From: a virus
IMG/VR virus record: IMGVR_UViG_3300025407_000056
Location: 1 to 40,198 of that record
Length of the DNA stretch: 40,198 bases
Direction: 5' to 3' (one strand)
Each line of letters starts with the position of its first letter. Position 1 is the stretch's first letter. Under the pieces are notes generated by a model. The model did not search any database and was not told where the DNA came from. It saw only the letters and a list, made by a program, of their open reading frames with translations. Of the stretch, positions 25,635 to 34,117 are shown one piece after another. A program made the position numbers and the translations under genes.

Positions 25635-26320
25635 GTATTATCCGTATTCCTTAGATTATCTGGATCAATTAAAGATGGTATCTGCATAACATCATGTTTA
25701 ATTAAATTTATTTTTTTTGGAATAACGGAATATCCGTTTATATTGTTTTCTTGTATTAATTTAAAAATAAAGCAATCACAGGTATACTCTATCCCTCTTC
25801 TTTTTAAACATTTTAATATTTTTTTAGCACCCTTTAAAGAATATAGCATTCCAGTAGCGTTAGAATACTGATTAATTGCACTATGAATGTAATTTAATCC
25901 TAGCTCGGTTCTTTCATCCAAAGCGTTATGCTCTTTTGGATAGCCCAGTGCAAATACATCAAAATTATCTGGAAGTTCTTTTTTAACTATATTAAAATTT
26001 TCTACAAAGTTTTCATAAAGGATTGCATCATCTTCTAGGACTAAAAGTTCTGGTAAATTATTAGATATCATATAATTAAAAATATTTATATTGCTTAACC
26101 ATATACCTAATTCTCCTGCCAAAGCTGGAAATGTTCTTCCGTCGTAAGGGCTCCAAACATCATTTCTTATTCCCATAGCACTTATAGCATCCCAAGCATT
26201 TGATTTATTTGAATCAAAAAAGGGTATATCATCAATGTAGTTAAAATCTTTTAAAAGAGCTTTTGTCTTGTTTATATTTTCTATTGCTCTATCATTTATT
26301 TTAATTATTGTATATTCCAC
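25631..26320 (-). CDS. Glycosyltransferase family 25-like protein 2
   Basis: 229 residues. The start is GTG at 26320 (MEYTIIKINDRAIEN), overlapping the previous gene by 16 bases. GT25 features: PALAGELGIWLSNINIF, the LLVLEDDAIL acidic motif near residue 93, and SNATGMLYSLKGAKKIL near 154 (the acceptor-side motif). More diverged from the canonical family than its neighbour, with the N-terminal INL motif replaced by IIKIN. Probably acts on a different acceptor or adds a second sugar. Part of a tightly overlapping three-transferase unit. Confidence 0.75.
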   Translation of the reverse strand: MEYTIIKINDRAIENINKTKALLKDFNYIDDIPFFDSNKSNAWDAISAMGIRNDVWSPYDGRTFPALAGELGIWLSNINIFNYMISNNLPELLVLEDDAILYENFVENFNIVKKELPDNFDVFALGYPKEHNALDERTELGLNYIHSAINQYSNATGMLYSLKGAKKILKCLKRRGIEYTCDCFIFKLIQENNINGYSVIPKKINLIKHDVMQIPSLIDPDNLRNTDNT

Positions 26321-27375
26321 TTTAAAGGCTTTTCTGAATTTTCAAACATTTCCCGTCCAACCCTGCCTATTAAACCATCTATGGCAGCATTTGTTCTTTT
26401 TTGCCAATCGTAATCTTCTGCAACTATAGGTATCTGATTATAAAATTTTTCACTTTGAGAATCAAAATTAGAAACAACATTTTTCATAATTTCAACCATT
26501 GAATCCAAATGCGGTATGACAACATCTCCAAAACGAGTATATGTTTCAACTATATCAGATATTCCTAAATGAGATTCTATTATATTACCCTCAAAGTATT
26601 TGTCATAAGAACACCATCTAGAAGTTGATATCACTGGCATTCCCGTCGCAAGTGCTTGAAGCGGGATTAGACCAAAGCCTTCTCCTTCTGATGGGTATAT
26701 AAGTACATCATGAAAATGAAAAAGATTAATTAATTGTTCTATAGACATATTTTCACGAATATGTCTTATATTAATTGTTTCCCATTCTCCGTGGGTTTCT
26801 AGTACTGTCTGATCAAACCAGTCTACATTTGTTTGATCATGATGGCTATACTTAAGTGTTAATTCATAATCAATGTCATTGCCAAAAGCTTTTTTAAAAG
26901 CTTCCACAGCTAAACTAGCTCTTTTTCTTGGAGATCCAGAATCTACATGAAGAAATCTTATCACTCCATTTTTTCCTCTTTTTTTAGGTGTCCACATAGA
27001 TGAATCTACGCCATGCTCAAAAACATGAACTTTTTCAGCTGGGACCCCAGCATTTATAAATGCATCTGCTCCAAATTGGTTTGCAGTCCACCACTCTTGA
27101 TAATCTTTTGCATGGTCTACCCAATGTGGGGGTACCAAGGTTGACTCCCACTGTGTCATTTGAATTTTATATTGATGATCATAAAAAAATCCTTGAGGAC
27201 TACCATAATATAATTGAACCTGTGACTTTGGTCCATTTAAATCTAAATTTAATTTTTCATTATTATAATTATAATTTCTTAAACTTTTTTCTATTTCTTG
27301 ATAAGTATAGGCATATCCAAAAAAAGAACCTGATCCTCTAACATGTGGATGTGCATACAAAGACATTCTAAACAT
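26305..27375 (-). CDS. Glycosyltransferase, GT4/GT-B type
   Basis: 356 residues. The C-terminal half has the GT-B donor site signature: HVDSGSPRKRASLAVEAF, DVLIYPSEGEGFGLIPLQAL (E-x7-E motif) and TGMPVISTSRW. The N-terminal half (SLYAHPHVRGSGSFFGYAYT, PPHWVDHAKDYQEWW) resembles the transferase at 33119. It is first in the glycan operon, with an extended -10 about 18 bases upstream of ATG and an AAAGGGG ribosome binding site. It probably builds a glycan on fibre proteins or the host surface. Acceptor and donor are unknown. Confidence 0.85.
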   Translation of the reverse strand: MFRMSLYAHPHVRGSGSFFGYAYTYQEIEKSLRNYNYNNEKLNLDLNGPKSQVQLYYGSPQGFFYDHQYKIQMTQWESTLVPPHWVDHAKDYQEWWTANQFGADAFINAGVPAEKVHVFEHGVDSSMWTPKKRGKNGVIRFLHVDSGSPRKRASLAVEAFKKAFGNDIDYELTLKYSHHDQTNVDWFDQTVLETHGEWETINIRHIRENMSIEQLINLFHFHDVLIYPSEGEGFGLIPLQALATGMPVISTSRWCSYDKYFEGNIIESHLGISDIVETYTRFGDVVIPHLDSMVEIMKNVVSNFDSQSEKFYNQIPIVAEDYDWQKRTNAAIDGLIGRVGREMFENSEKPLKWNIQ

Positions 27376-27392
27376 ATTACCCCTTTAAGATA

Positions 27393-27401
27393 ATTATATC
27401 A
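27393..27401 (-). promoter_or_regulatory. Extended -10 promoter of glycan cassette
   Basis: Minus strand reads TGA TATAAT, 17 bases before the GT4 ATG, leaving a short leader with the AAAGGGG ribosome binding site. It lies just after a strong terminator, so the cassette has its own transcription unit. Confidence 0.6.
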
Positions 27402-27407
27402 TTATAT

Positions 27408-27438
27408 AAAAAAATAGAGGGTTTCCCCTCTATTTTTT
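27408..27438. terminator. Strong bidirectional terminator
   Basis: AAAAAATAGAGGG (27409-27421) pairs with CCCTCTATTTTTT (27426-27438), a 13-bp stem with a 4-base loop (GAAA on the minus strand). It ends in T-runs in both directions, 15 bases after the stop of the gene at 27454. It is the only textbook intrinsic terminator in the window and isolates the glycan cassette. Confidence 0.9.
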
Positions 27439-27453
27439 ATATATTTTTATATA

Positions 27454-28239
27454 TTAATAAATTGACCATCCACCTGTTGTAACTTTAAATTCAGGGTAAT
27501 TGTGATCATGACTACCATCAACACTCCAGTCAAAGAAAACAGTATTATGTCCATTATATGTAAATCCACCAGAAGTTAATATTGTATATGATCCGTCTGC
27601 AACTCCATACGAAGACAAACCTCTTATATAAACATTTTTCCCATTTGCTGCACCATTTTGATAAGGTGTAATATTGGTTATAGCTTTTGATGCTATTTCA
27701 ATAGATGCATTTGATGTTGTTCCAGGGATATTTGAACTTACGCCGAAAACCTGATAATCTGATGCAGCTACTTTTGAAAAATCAAGATCTGCAAAAGAGT
27801 TAGACTCAGTACCATAAACTTTTACATCTAAAGTGTTGACGGAAGAAGGTAAAACAACAACTTTTTCTCCAACAATTAAAACTTGTGTTGATATAACATC
27901 ATGACTTGCCATATTCCCAAGCGATTGATCCCAAAGTGTACTATTTGCTTGAGATAATGTTTCTCCATTATTTAAAATTGCAAGGTCATAAGTAATTGGA
28001 GTTGCATGAGTATTATTTAAAGATATCTTTTGCAAATTTGTAATTTTACCTGCAGGAACTTGATAAACAGATACTGGTGCTAATGTTTCTGCTGTACCAC
28101 CATTGTTTACACCTGTAGTACTTGTATAATAATAATATGAATATCCTGAAATTGGCACCAATGTGTATCCGATGGTTTTGTCTGCCAATAGTGAGAATCC
28201 TGTGGATTTACTTTCATTTCCAATTCCGATTAAAAACAT
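27454..28239 (-). CDS. Minor structural protein of the fibre region
   Basis: 261 residues starting MFLIGIGNESKSTGF after an AAAGGA ribosome binding site. Beta-rich, Asn/Ser/Thr-rich, poor in Cys, with no recognisable domain. Segments such as VSVYQVPAGKITNLQKI and IVGEKVVVLPSSVNTLDVKV are typical of phage head-decoration or fibre-tip proteins, and the C-terminus (DHNYPEFKVTTGGWSIY) suggests a compact sandwich. It lies between two hairpin terminators, so it is expressed alone, perhaps under the palindrome at 28277. Alternative: a lectin-like adhesin. Confidence 0.7.
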   Translation of the reverse strand: MFLIGIGNESKSTGFSLLADKTIGYTLVPISGYSYYYYTSTTGVNNGGTAETLAPVSVYQVPAGKITNLQKISLNNTHATPITYDLAILNNGETLSQANSTLWDQSLGNMASHDVISTQVLIVGEKVVVLPSSVNTLDVKVYGTESNSFADLDFSKVAASDYQVFGVSSNIPGTTSNASIEIASKAITNITPYQNGAANGKNVYIRGLSSYGVADGSYTILTSGGFTYNGHNTVFFDWSVDGSHDHNYPEFKVTTGGWSIY

Positions 28240-28276
28240 GTTTTTTCCTTTTCGTTGTTTATAATGGTCTTAAATT

Positions 28277-28290
28277 TTGTCTGCAGACAA
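28277..28290. promoter_or_regulatory. Perfect 14-bp palindrome (operator candidate)
   Basis: TTGTCTGCAGACAA, perfectly self-complementary, sits 38 bases before the start of the gene at 27454-28239 with -10-like TATAAA and TATAGT on either side. Probably a dimeric repressor or activator site. It is flanked upstream by the hairpin at 28334. Confidence 0.5.
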
Positions 28291-28333
28291 CCACTATACT
28301 AATTATAATTGTATTTTATCATAATATTAGTAA

Positions 28334-28358
28334 GGGCGGGAGTTTTTAATTCCCGCCC
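28334..28358 (-). terminator. GC-rich hairpin after long tail fibre gene
   Basis: GGGCGGGA and TCCCGCCC form a perfect 8-bp stem around a 9-base AT loop, 13 bases after the fibre stop. No clear T-run follows on the minus strand, so termination efficiency is uncertain. Both arms consist of the GGCGGG hexamer in opposite orientations. Confidence 0.6.
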
Positions 28359-28370
28359 CACTATTTAACT

Positions 28371-30257
28371 TTAGACTGTTGCCATATTTGAAGCCATACC
28401 ATAAACAGCGTATGTGCCAGAACCAGAAACATTTACAGACAATGCGTTGCCTGAGAATGAAACTGTTGCAGAAAGAGCACCAGTAGTTGCAGAATCAACG
28501 ATACCGTACTCTGTCCAAACTGGAGCAGCTCCACCGTTGAATACGGCGGTAAGCTTAGAAGTACGTGAATTTCCTGCAGTATCAACAATATTCAATAGAA
28601 TATCAGATGCTACTGTACCCGATGCAAAGGTATAAAGCGATTGTGCTGAACCCATAGCATATGTGCTGGTAACTTTGTTACCAAACAATACTGTCTCAGC
28701 CTTGATGCCTTCAGCAACATCTGTAAGAGATACAGAGTTGATGATAACATCTGGGTCAAGAGCAATGGTAGTTCCTGTGATTGTAATACCATTACCAGCT
28801 GTTAGGGTGTCTTGCTTACCGCCCAATGCGAGGGTAATTGTAGAAGCATACGATGCATCATCATTGATAGCTGTTGCCAACTTGTTAAGTGTATCAAGTG
28901 CTGTTGGAGCATTATCAACCAAGTTATTTATAGCATTTGTGATATCAGTTGGTGTTGCATATGTGCTTGAAGCAGATGATTGTGTCAAGTATGTGCTTGA
29001 AGCATCTGATTGTGTCAAGTATGTACTTGAGGCATCAGAAGTTGTAAGGTATGAACCCAAAGAAGATTGAGTTGCATATGTGATTGAGGCATCAGACTGT
29101 GTCAAGTATGTTGATGAAGCGTCAGAGCTTGTCAAGTATGTGCTTGAGGCAGATGATTGTGTCAAGTATGTGCTTGAGGCATCAGACTGGGTCAAGTATG
29201 TTGACGAAGCATCTGATGTTGTAAGGTAACCAGAAAGGTCTATAGAAAGAGCTCCACTAGTAACCGAAAGAGGTGAGTTTACAGAAGTAATGTATCCAAG
29301 TCCTGAGATATCACCAAATGTTGCAACCTTGTTATCAGATGATACTGAACCAACATATACATAGTCGCCAACGGCGGGTTGCAAAACAATGTTTGCACTA
29401 CCAGTAACAGTAAAGTCACCAGAACCAGAAACATCAATCTGATCTACAGAAATTGTAGTATTCAGAGTAAGTTCAGTTCCACTTACAGTAAAGTTAGAAT
29501 CTGTAGACTGGATATATTGACCAGAAGATGTAATGAAACCAGATAGGTCAGAAGTTTTAGCAAAACCATCAGTAACAAGTTGTGACTCAAGTGATGAAAG
29601 ATTTAAATCAATATATGTAGAAGCTCCTGAGACTGCCTCTATATATGTTGATCCTCCAGTTATTTCTGAAGATATTGCTGAAGCACTTGGAATATCTGAA
29701 GTTTTAGCATATCCGTCTGTTGTTAACTGTGTTTCAAGAGTTGATAGATTTACATCAATTGTATTTCCAGAAGCTTGAATATAAGTTGATCCACTTGCAA
29801 GATCTGAAACAAATGTTGAAGGATTTATCTGAAGTTCTCCACCACTTACTCCACCACTTACTATGAAGTCACCCGAAACAGATGTAATATAATTTACTGG
29901 AAGATTCGAGCTATTATAAAAACCATCAGTAACAAGTTGTGACTCAAGTGATGAAAGATTAATATTAAGCTGTGTTCCAGAATTTGTAATGAAGTTAGAG
30001 CCAGATGCTAAATCATTAGCAACGCCAGACTCATCAAGAGAAAGTACTCCCATTCCATCAACAGAAAGGTTTCCACTTACAGATGTAATATATGCAGGTG
30101 GGATTGAAATGGCAGCAATTGCATCAGAAACAAATGTTTGAGTTGCAAGAATATCGCCATTAAATTTGAGAACTGGTACTGTTGAAACTACTGCTGATTC
30201 TACAGCATAGCCATTAAGTACAAGATTCTCACTTAATTGAAAATTTACTTGTGACAT
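28371..30257 (-). CDS. Long repetitive tail fibre protein
   Basis: 628 residues starting MSQVNFQLSENLVLNGY. Two repeat families: in residues 60-230 units of about 45 residues (YITSVSG, LASGSTYI, LSSLESQLVTDGF), and in residues 343-430 a 10-residue repeat (SSTYLTQSDA) forming a likely triple-stranded beta-helix or coiled rod. The C-terminal part (DALDTLNKLATAINDDASYA, GGKQDTLTAGNGITITGT) is the classic tail-fibre module. The final 130 residues form a small beta domain ending SGTYAVYGMASN. Receptor-binding fibre; the higher G+C than in neighbours suggests a separate history. Confidence 0.87.
   Translation of the reverse strand: MSQVNFQLSENLVLNGYAVESAVVSTVPVLKFNGDILATQTFVSDAIAAISIPPAYITSVSGNLSVDGMGVLSLDESGVANDLASGSNFITNSGTQLNINLSSLESQLVTDGFYNSSNLPVNYITSVSGDFIVSGGVSGGELQINPSTFVSDLASGSTYIQASGNTIDVNLSTLETQLTTDGYAKTSDIPSASAISSEITGGSTYIEAVSGASTYIDLNLSSLESQLVTDGFAKTSDLSGFITSSGQYIQSTDSNFTVSGTELTLNTTISVDQIDVSGSGDFTVTGSANIVLQPAVGDYVYVGSVSSDNKVATFGDISGLGYITSVNSPLSVTSGALSIDLSGYLTTSDASSTYLTQSDASSTYLTQSSASSTYLTSSDASSTYLTQSDASITYATQSSLGSYLTTSDASSTYLTQSDASSTYLTQSSASSTYATPTDITNAINNLVDNAPTALDTLNKLATAINDDASYASTITLALGGKQDTLTAGNGITITGTTIALDPDVIINSVSLTDVAEGIKAETVLFGNKVTSTYAMGSAQSLYTFASGTVASDILLNIVDTAGNSRTSKLTAVFNGGAAPVWTEYGIVDSATTGALSATVSFSGNALSVNVSGSGTYAVYGMASNMATV
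28957..29229 (-). repeat. Tandem 30-bp repeats in tail fibre gene
   Basis: About nine imperfect 30-bp units encoding variants of SSTYLTQSDA. In frame throughout, so copy number can change without frameshift. Not a CRISPR array: no spacers and clearly coding. Confidence 0.85.
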
Positions 30258-30295
30258 GTCGTTATTTTATCCTTTTTGTAAATAATGCTTTAAAT

Positions 30296-30685
30296 TTAGG
30301 CTATCGTTGTTCGAACAAATGTAACCTGAGCATTATTTGTATTGGCATCTGATATTTGAATTGTTAATTGACCAGAGGATCCGTTTTTAATAGCATCAAT
30401 TGACAGACCATTTATCTTCCCGCCGAGTTCAATTATACTATACTCTGTATAATAAAACAAAGTATGATCTGTAACAATCATTATTTTTGATGAACGAATT
30501 TTTGAACCTTGTTTTATTTGTAAGATATATTCAAGTGTTGTATATTCTGTAGCTTGCCATTGATCTAAAACATTGTTATTGTTTGAAGATAAAGATGTTG
30601 TTACTGGCGGAGTTACACCAGCTCCCGCCAGTCCTTGGGGACCTCTAGCACCTTTAGCACGTACTACAATAACATTTTGTGCCAT
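30296..30685 (-). CDS. Small fibre-associated protein with collagen-like start
   Basis: 129 residues. N-terminal VVRAKGARGPQGLAGAGV carries two or three collagen-type triplets, then a globular part (STTLEYILQIKQ-like strands; SSKIMIVTDHTLFYYTEYS; GQLTIQISDANTNNAQVTF). It overlaps the stop of the gene upstream by one base. It may attach or cap the fibre encoded next. The family is not recognised, though similar short proteins occur with fibres in cyanophages. Confidence 0.7.
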   Translation of the reverse strand: MAQNVIVVRAKGARGPQGLAGAGVTPPVTTSLSSNNNNVLDQWQATEYTTLEYILQIKQGSKIRSSKIMIVTDHTLFYYTEYSIIELGGKINGLSIDAIKNGSSGQLTIQISDANTNNAQVTFVRTTIA

Positions 30686-31041
30686 TAAATTAAACCTTCG
30701 CTAACTTCAAACCAACCTTGTAAAAATAAAATATTTTCTCCGTATTGATCTGTTCCTAAAATTTCATATGCTGCACGGGGGTAGTTAAAAACTCTTGTTC
30801 TTTCTGAAGAAATAAATATATCCATAATTCCAGATATTGGGTCAGATACCGTAATGCCATCATTAATTGTTAGCCTTGCACATAAAACATTTCCGCCAGG
30901 CTTATCTTTTATTTCCATTACAACATTTATATCTGTAATATCTATAGGGTTCTCGTCTGGATCTTGGTACTGCAATTCAAGAAGGAAGGTTTCCCCCTGA
31001 GTGACTCTCCAATTTATTGGTTCATCTGAAGTTACAGACAT
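30685..31041 (-). CDS. Baseplate/fibre protein with BppU-like Ig domain
   Basis: 118 residues from ATG 31041 (MSVTSDEPINWRVTQGE). A TTG nine bases upstream is in frame but neither start has a strong ribosome binding site. The whole protein reads as one Ig-like beta-sandwich (TFLLELQYQDPDENPIDITD, VVMEIKDKPGGNVL, ILFLQGWFEVSEG), the pattern of the N-terminal domain of BppU-type baseplate proteins. A similar domain opens the connector protein at 5404-6354. First gene of the fibre operon after an extended -10. Confidence 0.7.
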   Translation of the reverse strand: MSVTSDEPINWRVTQGETFLLELQYQDPDENPIDITDINVVMEIKDKPGGNVLCARLTINDGITVSDPISGIMDIFISSERTRVFNYPRAAYEILGTDQYGENILFLQGWFEVSEGLI

Positions 31042-31088
31042 CAAATCCAACTAACACTAGTTACTATCCCGCAGGCTTAGTAAATTTT

Positions 31089-31097
31089 ATTATAGCA
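31089..31097 (-). promoter_or_regulatory. Extended -10 promoter of the fibre operon
   Basis: Minus strand reads TGC TATAAT, 47 bases before the ATG at 31041 and 27 bases after the ribonucleotide reductase stop. The same TGCTATAAT string recurs in plus-strand promoters near 38.28 kb and 39.57 kb. Confidence 0.6.
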
Positions 31098-31123
31098 TTT
31101 TAAGCTCTAAATCCGTAGAAAAA

Positions 31124-33055
31124 CTACTGATTTATATCAACAATTTCACATTCTCCAGACACGCAGGCAAGGGCCTGAGTACCCGTTGTGGAGTCTTCAA
31201 GCTCATACATAGAAAGTGCTGCCCAGTTTATGGTTTTAGGCATTTTTGCCGTTAGTGATTCGTAGCTTGCTTTGTCAATTTCTTGGTACGGAGCCTGGAC
31301 ATAAGTATGCTCTGAGTATGGCAGGAATGAGATACCCGAAACCTCGTCAAAGTGCTTATATACCCAAGCACCAACTTCCATCCATTCATCCTCTTTAACC
31401 GATACGGTAATAGAAGGCTTATGTTCACACCAATGTCTCTGGTAGGTTAACCATACTTCAAGCTGTTGAATAGCTGTAAGCTTATCTCTAGTAATGGCAT
31501 GTGCTGGAGCTTTTACTGGGAATGAAAATACAGAAGTTGAATCTGGCTTCATAACATCATCTTCAGTAGGAATTCCAGAGTCAACTAGGAATTGAGTAAT
31601 TGGATCTTTTTTATCCCCCCGAACTGTACGAATATAATAATCTGAATGCCATGGATGCATTCCTGAAGAAACCCCGACCAATTGGGACACTGTGCCCGAA
31701 GGCTTAACGCAAGTTACTGCTGCCGAGGCGGGAATCCCAATTTTCTCTGCCTCTACAATATTAACATCTACTGCCCATTGACGAAGATGGCTTAGAATAT
31801 CTCCAAGCTTATCTAAACCTTCTTGTCCAGAAAAGAACTTATGTCCAAACTGTCCAGTAAGAGAAACTCCAAGTAAACGCTCTTCTTCTGTATTGTCCTT
31901 CCAAATCTTACGGATATATTTAAAGTCTGTAAGAGTTGATTGCCAAGTCCCTAAAATAGATGCAAGACGTACTTTGTTTGTAACATCTTCAACTGTGTCT
32001 GTTTCACGCAAAACAACTTCTGACAAATTACAGAATTGATATGGACGCAAAATAATTTCAGAACATGGGTTTGTACCATAATGAATGTCTGGGCTACGAC
32101 GACCATACTTTGCTGCTTGAGCTTGTGCTGCTGCAACATTGTAAATTCCACGCTCTCCAGATTTAGAATCATAAAGAGATTTCCATTCAGCAATAAATTG
32201 TGCCATATCTGGTTTTCGAGAATAAGCTACAGAGTTATTAGATAAAGCACGTTGTCCATTTGACTCCCACCAATTTCCAGACTTAGCGGCTGCCATTTCA
32301 ATATCATTAATATTAGAAAGCGAAATCATTGCAGAACGACGTACTCCTCCAACAACAACCACTTCTCCAATTTTACACATAATATCATGAGCTTCAATTG
32401 GCTTTAAATTACGACCCAATGCTCCCTTAAAGATCTGAACAGTAAAATCAAAAAGATTTACTAATGGTTGTGGACCTGACGAACGCCCGCCCATTGTTTT
32501 TAAACGTGCTCCTGCTGGACGAACCTTACTTACATCAATCTGAGGAATCTGTCCTGCCCAAAGTAGCGAAAGAAATTCACGATAAGCTTTTGCCCATCCT
32601 TCTTTTGAATCTCCAACGATTACTACTGTAGAAGATTTCTCTAATGTTTCAGGAAGAGCGGGGAGCTTATTAATATACTTATACTCAACAGAGAATCCAA
32701 CACCCGTACCGCACATGAGAATATACATTGCTTCATCAAATGATCTAGCATTATCAACTGGAAGAAATGCACAGTTATACCCAGAAACATTTTCTCTTTC
32801 CAACGCTGGTCCAGCAGTCATGACACTTCTCATAGATGGCATAACATTTCTGTTAAAAACAGCATCACGAAGTTCTGCGACAACTTTCGCATCTGGTTTG
32901 TAATTATGTTTTACTTCAAGTTGATTAACCATAAAGTTAAAGTAACGGTCTACTGTTTCACCCCAAGTCTCACGGCGGGACTCTGGCTCTATCCATCTCG
33001 CATAACGAGATAAAGCGATAAAGTTTTCATATGGGTTTTCAATTGTATTAGACAT
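31124..33055 (-). CDS. nrdJ: Class II (adenosylcobalamin-dependent) ribonucleotide reductase
   Basis: 643 residues. Reduces ribonucleoside triphosphates to deoxy forms to feed phage DNA synthesis, using vitamin B12 rather than oxygen. Typical elements: NCAFLPVDNARSFDEAMYI, the GTGVGFSVEY glycine-rich stretch, active-site loop NPCSEIILRPYQFCNLSE with the radical Cys, VTCVKPSGTVSQLVG, and the redox Cys pair in ACVSGECE at the C-terminus. Length fits the monomeric Lactobacillus-type enzyme rather than NrdAB. It has its own promoter and AAGGAG site. Unusual placement between structural genes and the divergent switch. Confidence 0.95.
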   Translation of the reverse strand: MSNTIENPYENFIALSRYARWIEPESRRETWGETVDRYFNFMVNQLEVKHNYKPDAKVVAELRDAVFNRNVMPSMRSVMTAGPALERENVSGYNCAFLPVDNARSFDEAMYILMCGTGVGFSVEYKYINKLPALPETLEKSSTVVIVGDSKEGWAKAYREFLSLLWAGQIPQIDVSKVRPAGARLKTMGGRSSGPQPLVNLFDFTVQIFKGALGRNLKPIEAHDIMCKIGEVVVVGGVRRSAMISLSNINDIEMAAAKSGNWWESNGQRALSNNSVAYSRKPDMAQFIAEWKSLYDSKSGERGIYNVAAAQAQAAKYGRRSPDIHYGTNPCSEIILRPYQFCNLSEVVLRETDTVEDVTNKVRLASILGTWQSTLTDFKYIRKIWKDNTEEERLLGVSLTGQFGHKFFSGQEGLDKLGDILSHLRQWAVDVNIVEAEKIGIPASAAVTCVKPSGTVSQLVGVSSGMHPWHSDYYIRTVRGDKKDPITQFLVDSGIPTEDDVMKPDSTSVFSFPVKAPAHAITRDKLTAIQQLEVWLTYQRHWCEHKPSITVSVKEDEWMEVGAWVYKHFDEVSGISFLPYSEHTYVQAPYQEIDKASYESLTAKMPKTINWAALSMYELEDSTTGTQALACVSGECEIVDINQ

Positions 33056-33085
33056 GTTACTCCTTGTTTTTTGGGATAGAGATTA

Positions 33086-33115
33086 AGTGTACCACATTGA
33101 TTTTTTTAAAATCAA
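33086..33115 (-). promoter_or_regulatory. Promoter of ribonucleotide reductase gene
   Basis: Minus strand has -35-like TTGATT (33110-33115), an 18-base spacer and TACACT (33086-33091) preceded by TGG, an extended -10. The -35 lies in an AT-rich inverted repeat that could also act as a weak terminator of the glycosyltransferase transcript. Confidence 0.6.
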
Positions 33116-33118
33116 GTT

Positions 33119-34117
33119 TTAAAGATTTTTGTTTATTTCTTCTAATCTTTGAATTGCTGATTTTGTTACTTTAGTCCAGTTGTAATCTTTGTGGATTAAA
33201 AATGCATTTTTATAAGCTAATTCTGAGTAAGATTCATAATTATCATAAACATCTTGCATATAAAAAACTAATTGATCAAAATCTGGTCTATACATTAAAC
33301 CAGGATGAACTGTGGGCCAGGGGGATGAAACTAATTCTGATTTGAGTGGTGCAGTTATATATTTACCATATGATGCCCATGACTCTGTACATATTGTAGG
33401 AATTCCTTTAGCCATAGCTTGTAAAGGATTTAATCCAAACCCCTCGCCCCACGATGGATAAACAAAGGCATCACACAAATCATATAAACCATTCATCTGT
33501 TCATTTGACAAAAACCCTTCAATGCTTTTTATGTTAGGATAAAAAACTCCAGGGGAGCCCTGTACTCTGCCTGTAACTGGATCAAAAACTCTAGTAGTAT
33601 TTAATCTGCTACATTTTAAAACTAATTCAAATCTAGGGTCATCGCCAAATACCTTTATAAAAGCATCAACTACACGTTGAGCGTCTTTTCTAAAATATGG
33701 CTCTCCAACATGCAAAAATCTAAATGGGCGGGACTCATCAATAATTCTTTTCTTTGGAACCCATTCATCTTCAATTCCATGTTCATAAACAAAGACAGGT
33801 TTATCAGTAAACTGTTTAAATACTTCAGCACACCAAGGTGATGTAGTCCACATTTCATCAATATCATCTCTGAGTGGTTTTTTCCAAGAATCAAATACAT
33901 CTGTAGATTCCCAAGGTGTATAACCAATTTTATATTGATGTCTTCCAAATATATACATGTTTGGTTGAATAAAAGAAATTCCAATATTAGCTTTTGGAGA
34001 ACCAACTAGACATTCAATATTATTTTTCTCAAATTCTTTCCAGATATGCCACGATGCTTCACCATATCCAACATTGCGATCCATATATTCTGGAGCACCT
34101 GTAAAAGAGATTTTCAT
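33119..34117 (-). CDS. Glycosyltransferase, GT4/GT-B type, promoter-proximal
   Basis: 332 residues starting MKISFTGAPEYMDRNVGYGE. GT-B donor signature: RFLHVGEPYFRKDAQRVVDA, DAFVYPSWGEGFGLNPLQAM and KGIPTICTESWAS. Clearly related to the transferase at 26305, suggesting duplication. It is the first minus-strand gene after the divergent promoter region, apart from the main glycan cassette. It might modify host envelope glycans early or phage proteins. The closest physical neighbours are the ribonucleotide reductase and a secreted lysozyme. Confidence 0.85.
   Translation of the reverse strand: MKISFTGAPEYMDRNVGYGEASWHIWKEFEKNNIECLVGSPKANIGISFIQPNMYIFGRHQYKIGYTPWESTDVFDSWKKPLRDDIDEMWTTSPWCAEVFKQFTDKPVFVYEHGIEDEWVPKKRIIDESRPFRFLHVGEPYFRKDAQRVVDAFIKVFGDDPRFELVLKCSRLNTTRVFDPVTGRVQGSPGVFYPNIKSIEGFLSNEQMNGLYDLCDAFVYPSWGEGFGLNPLQAMAKGIPTICTESWASYGKYITAPLKSELVSSPWPTVHPGLMYRPDFDQLVFYMQDVYDNYESYSELAYKNAFLIHKDYNWTKVTKSAIQRLEEINKNL

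Noticed and set aside
28957-29229. Regular ~30-bp repeats resembling a CRISPR array
   Set aside because: Units are contiguous without spacers, in frame and encode the SSTYLT-type fibre repeat.
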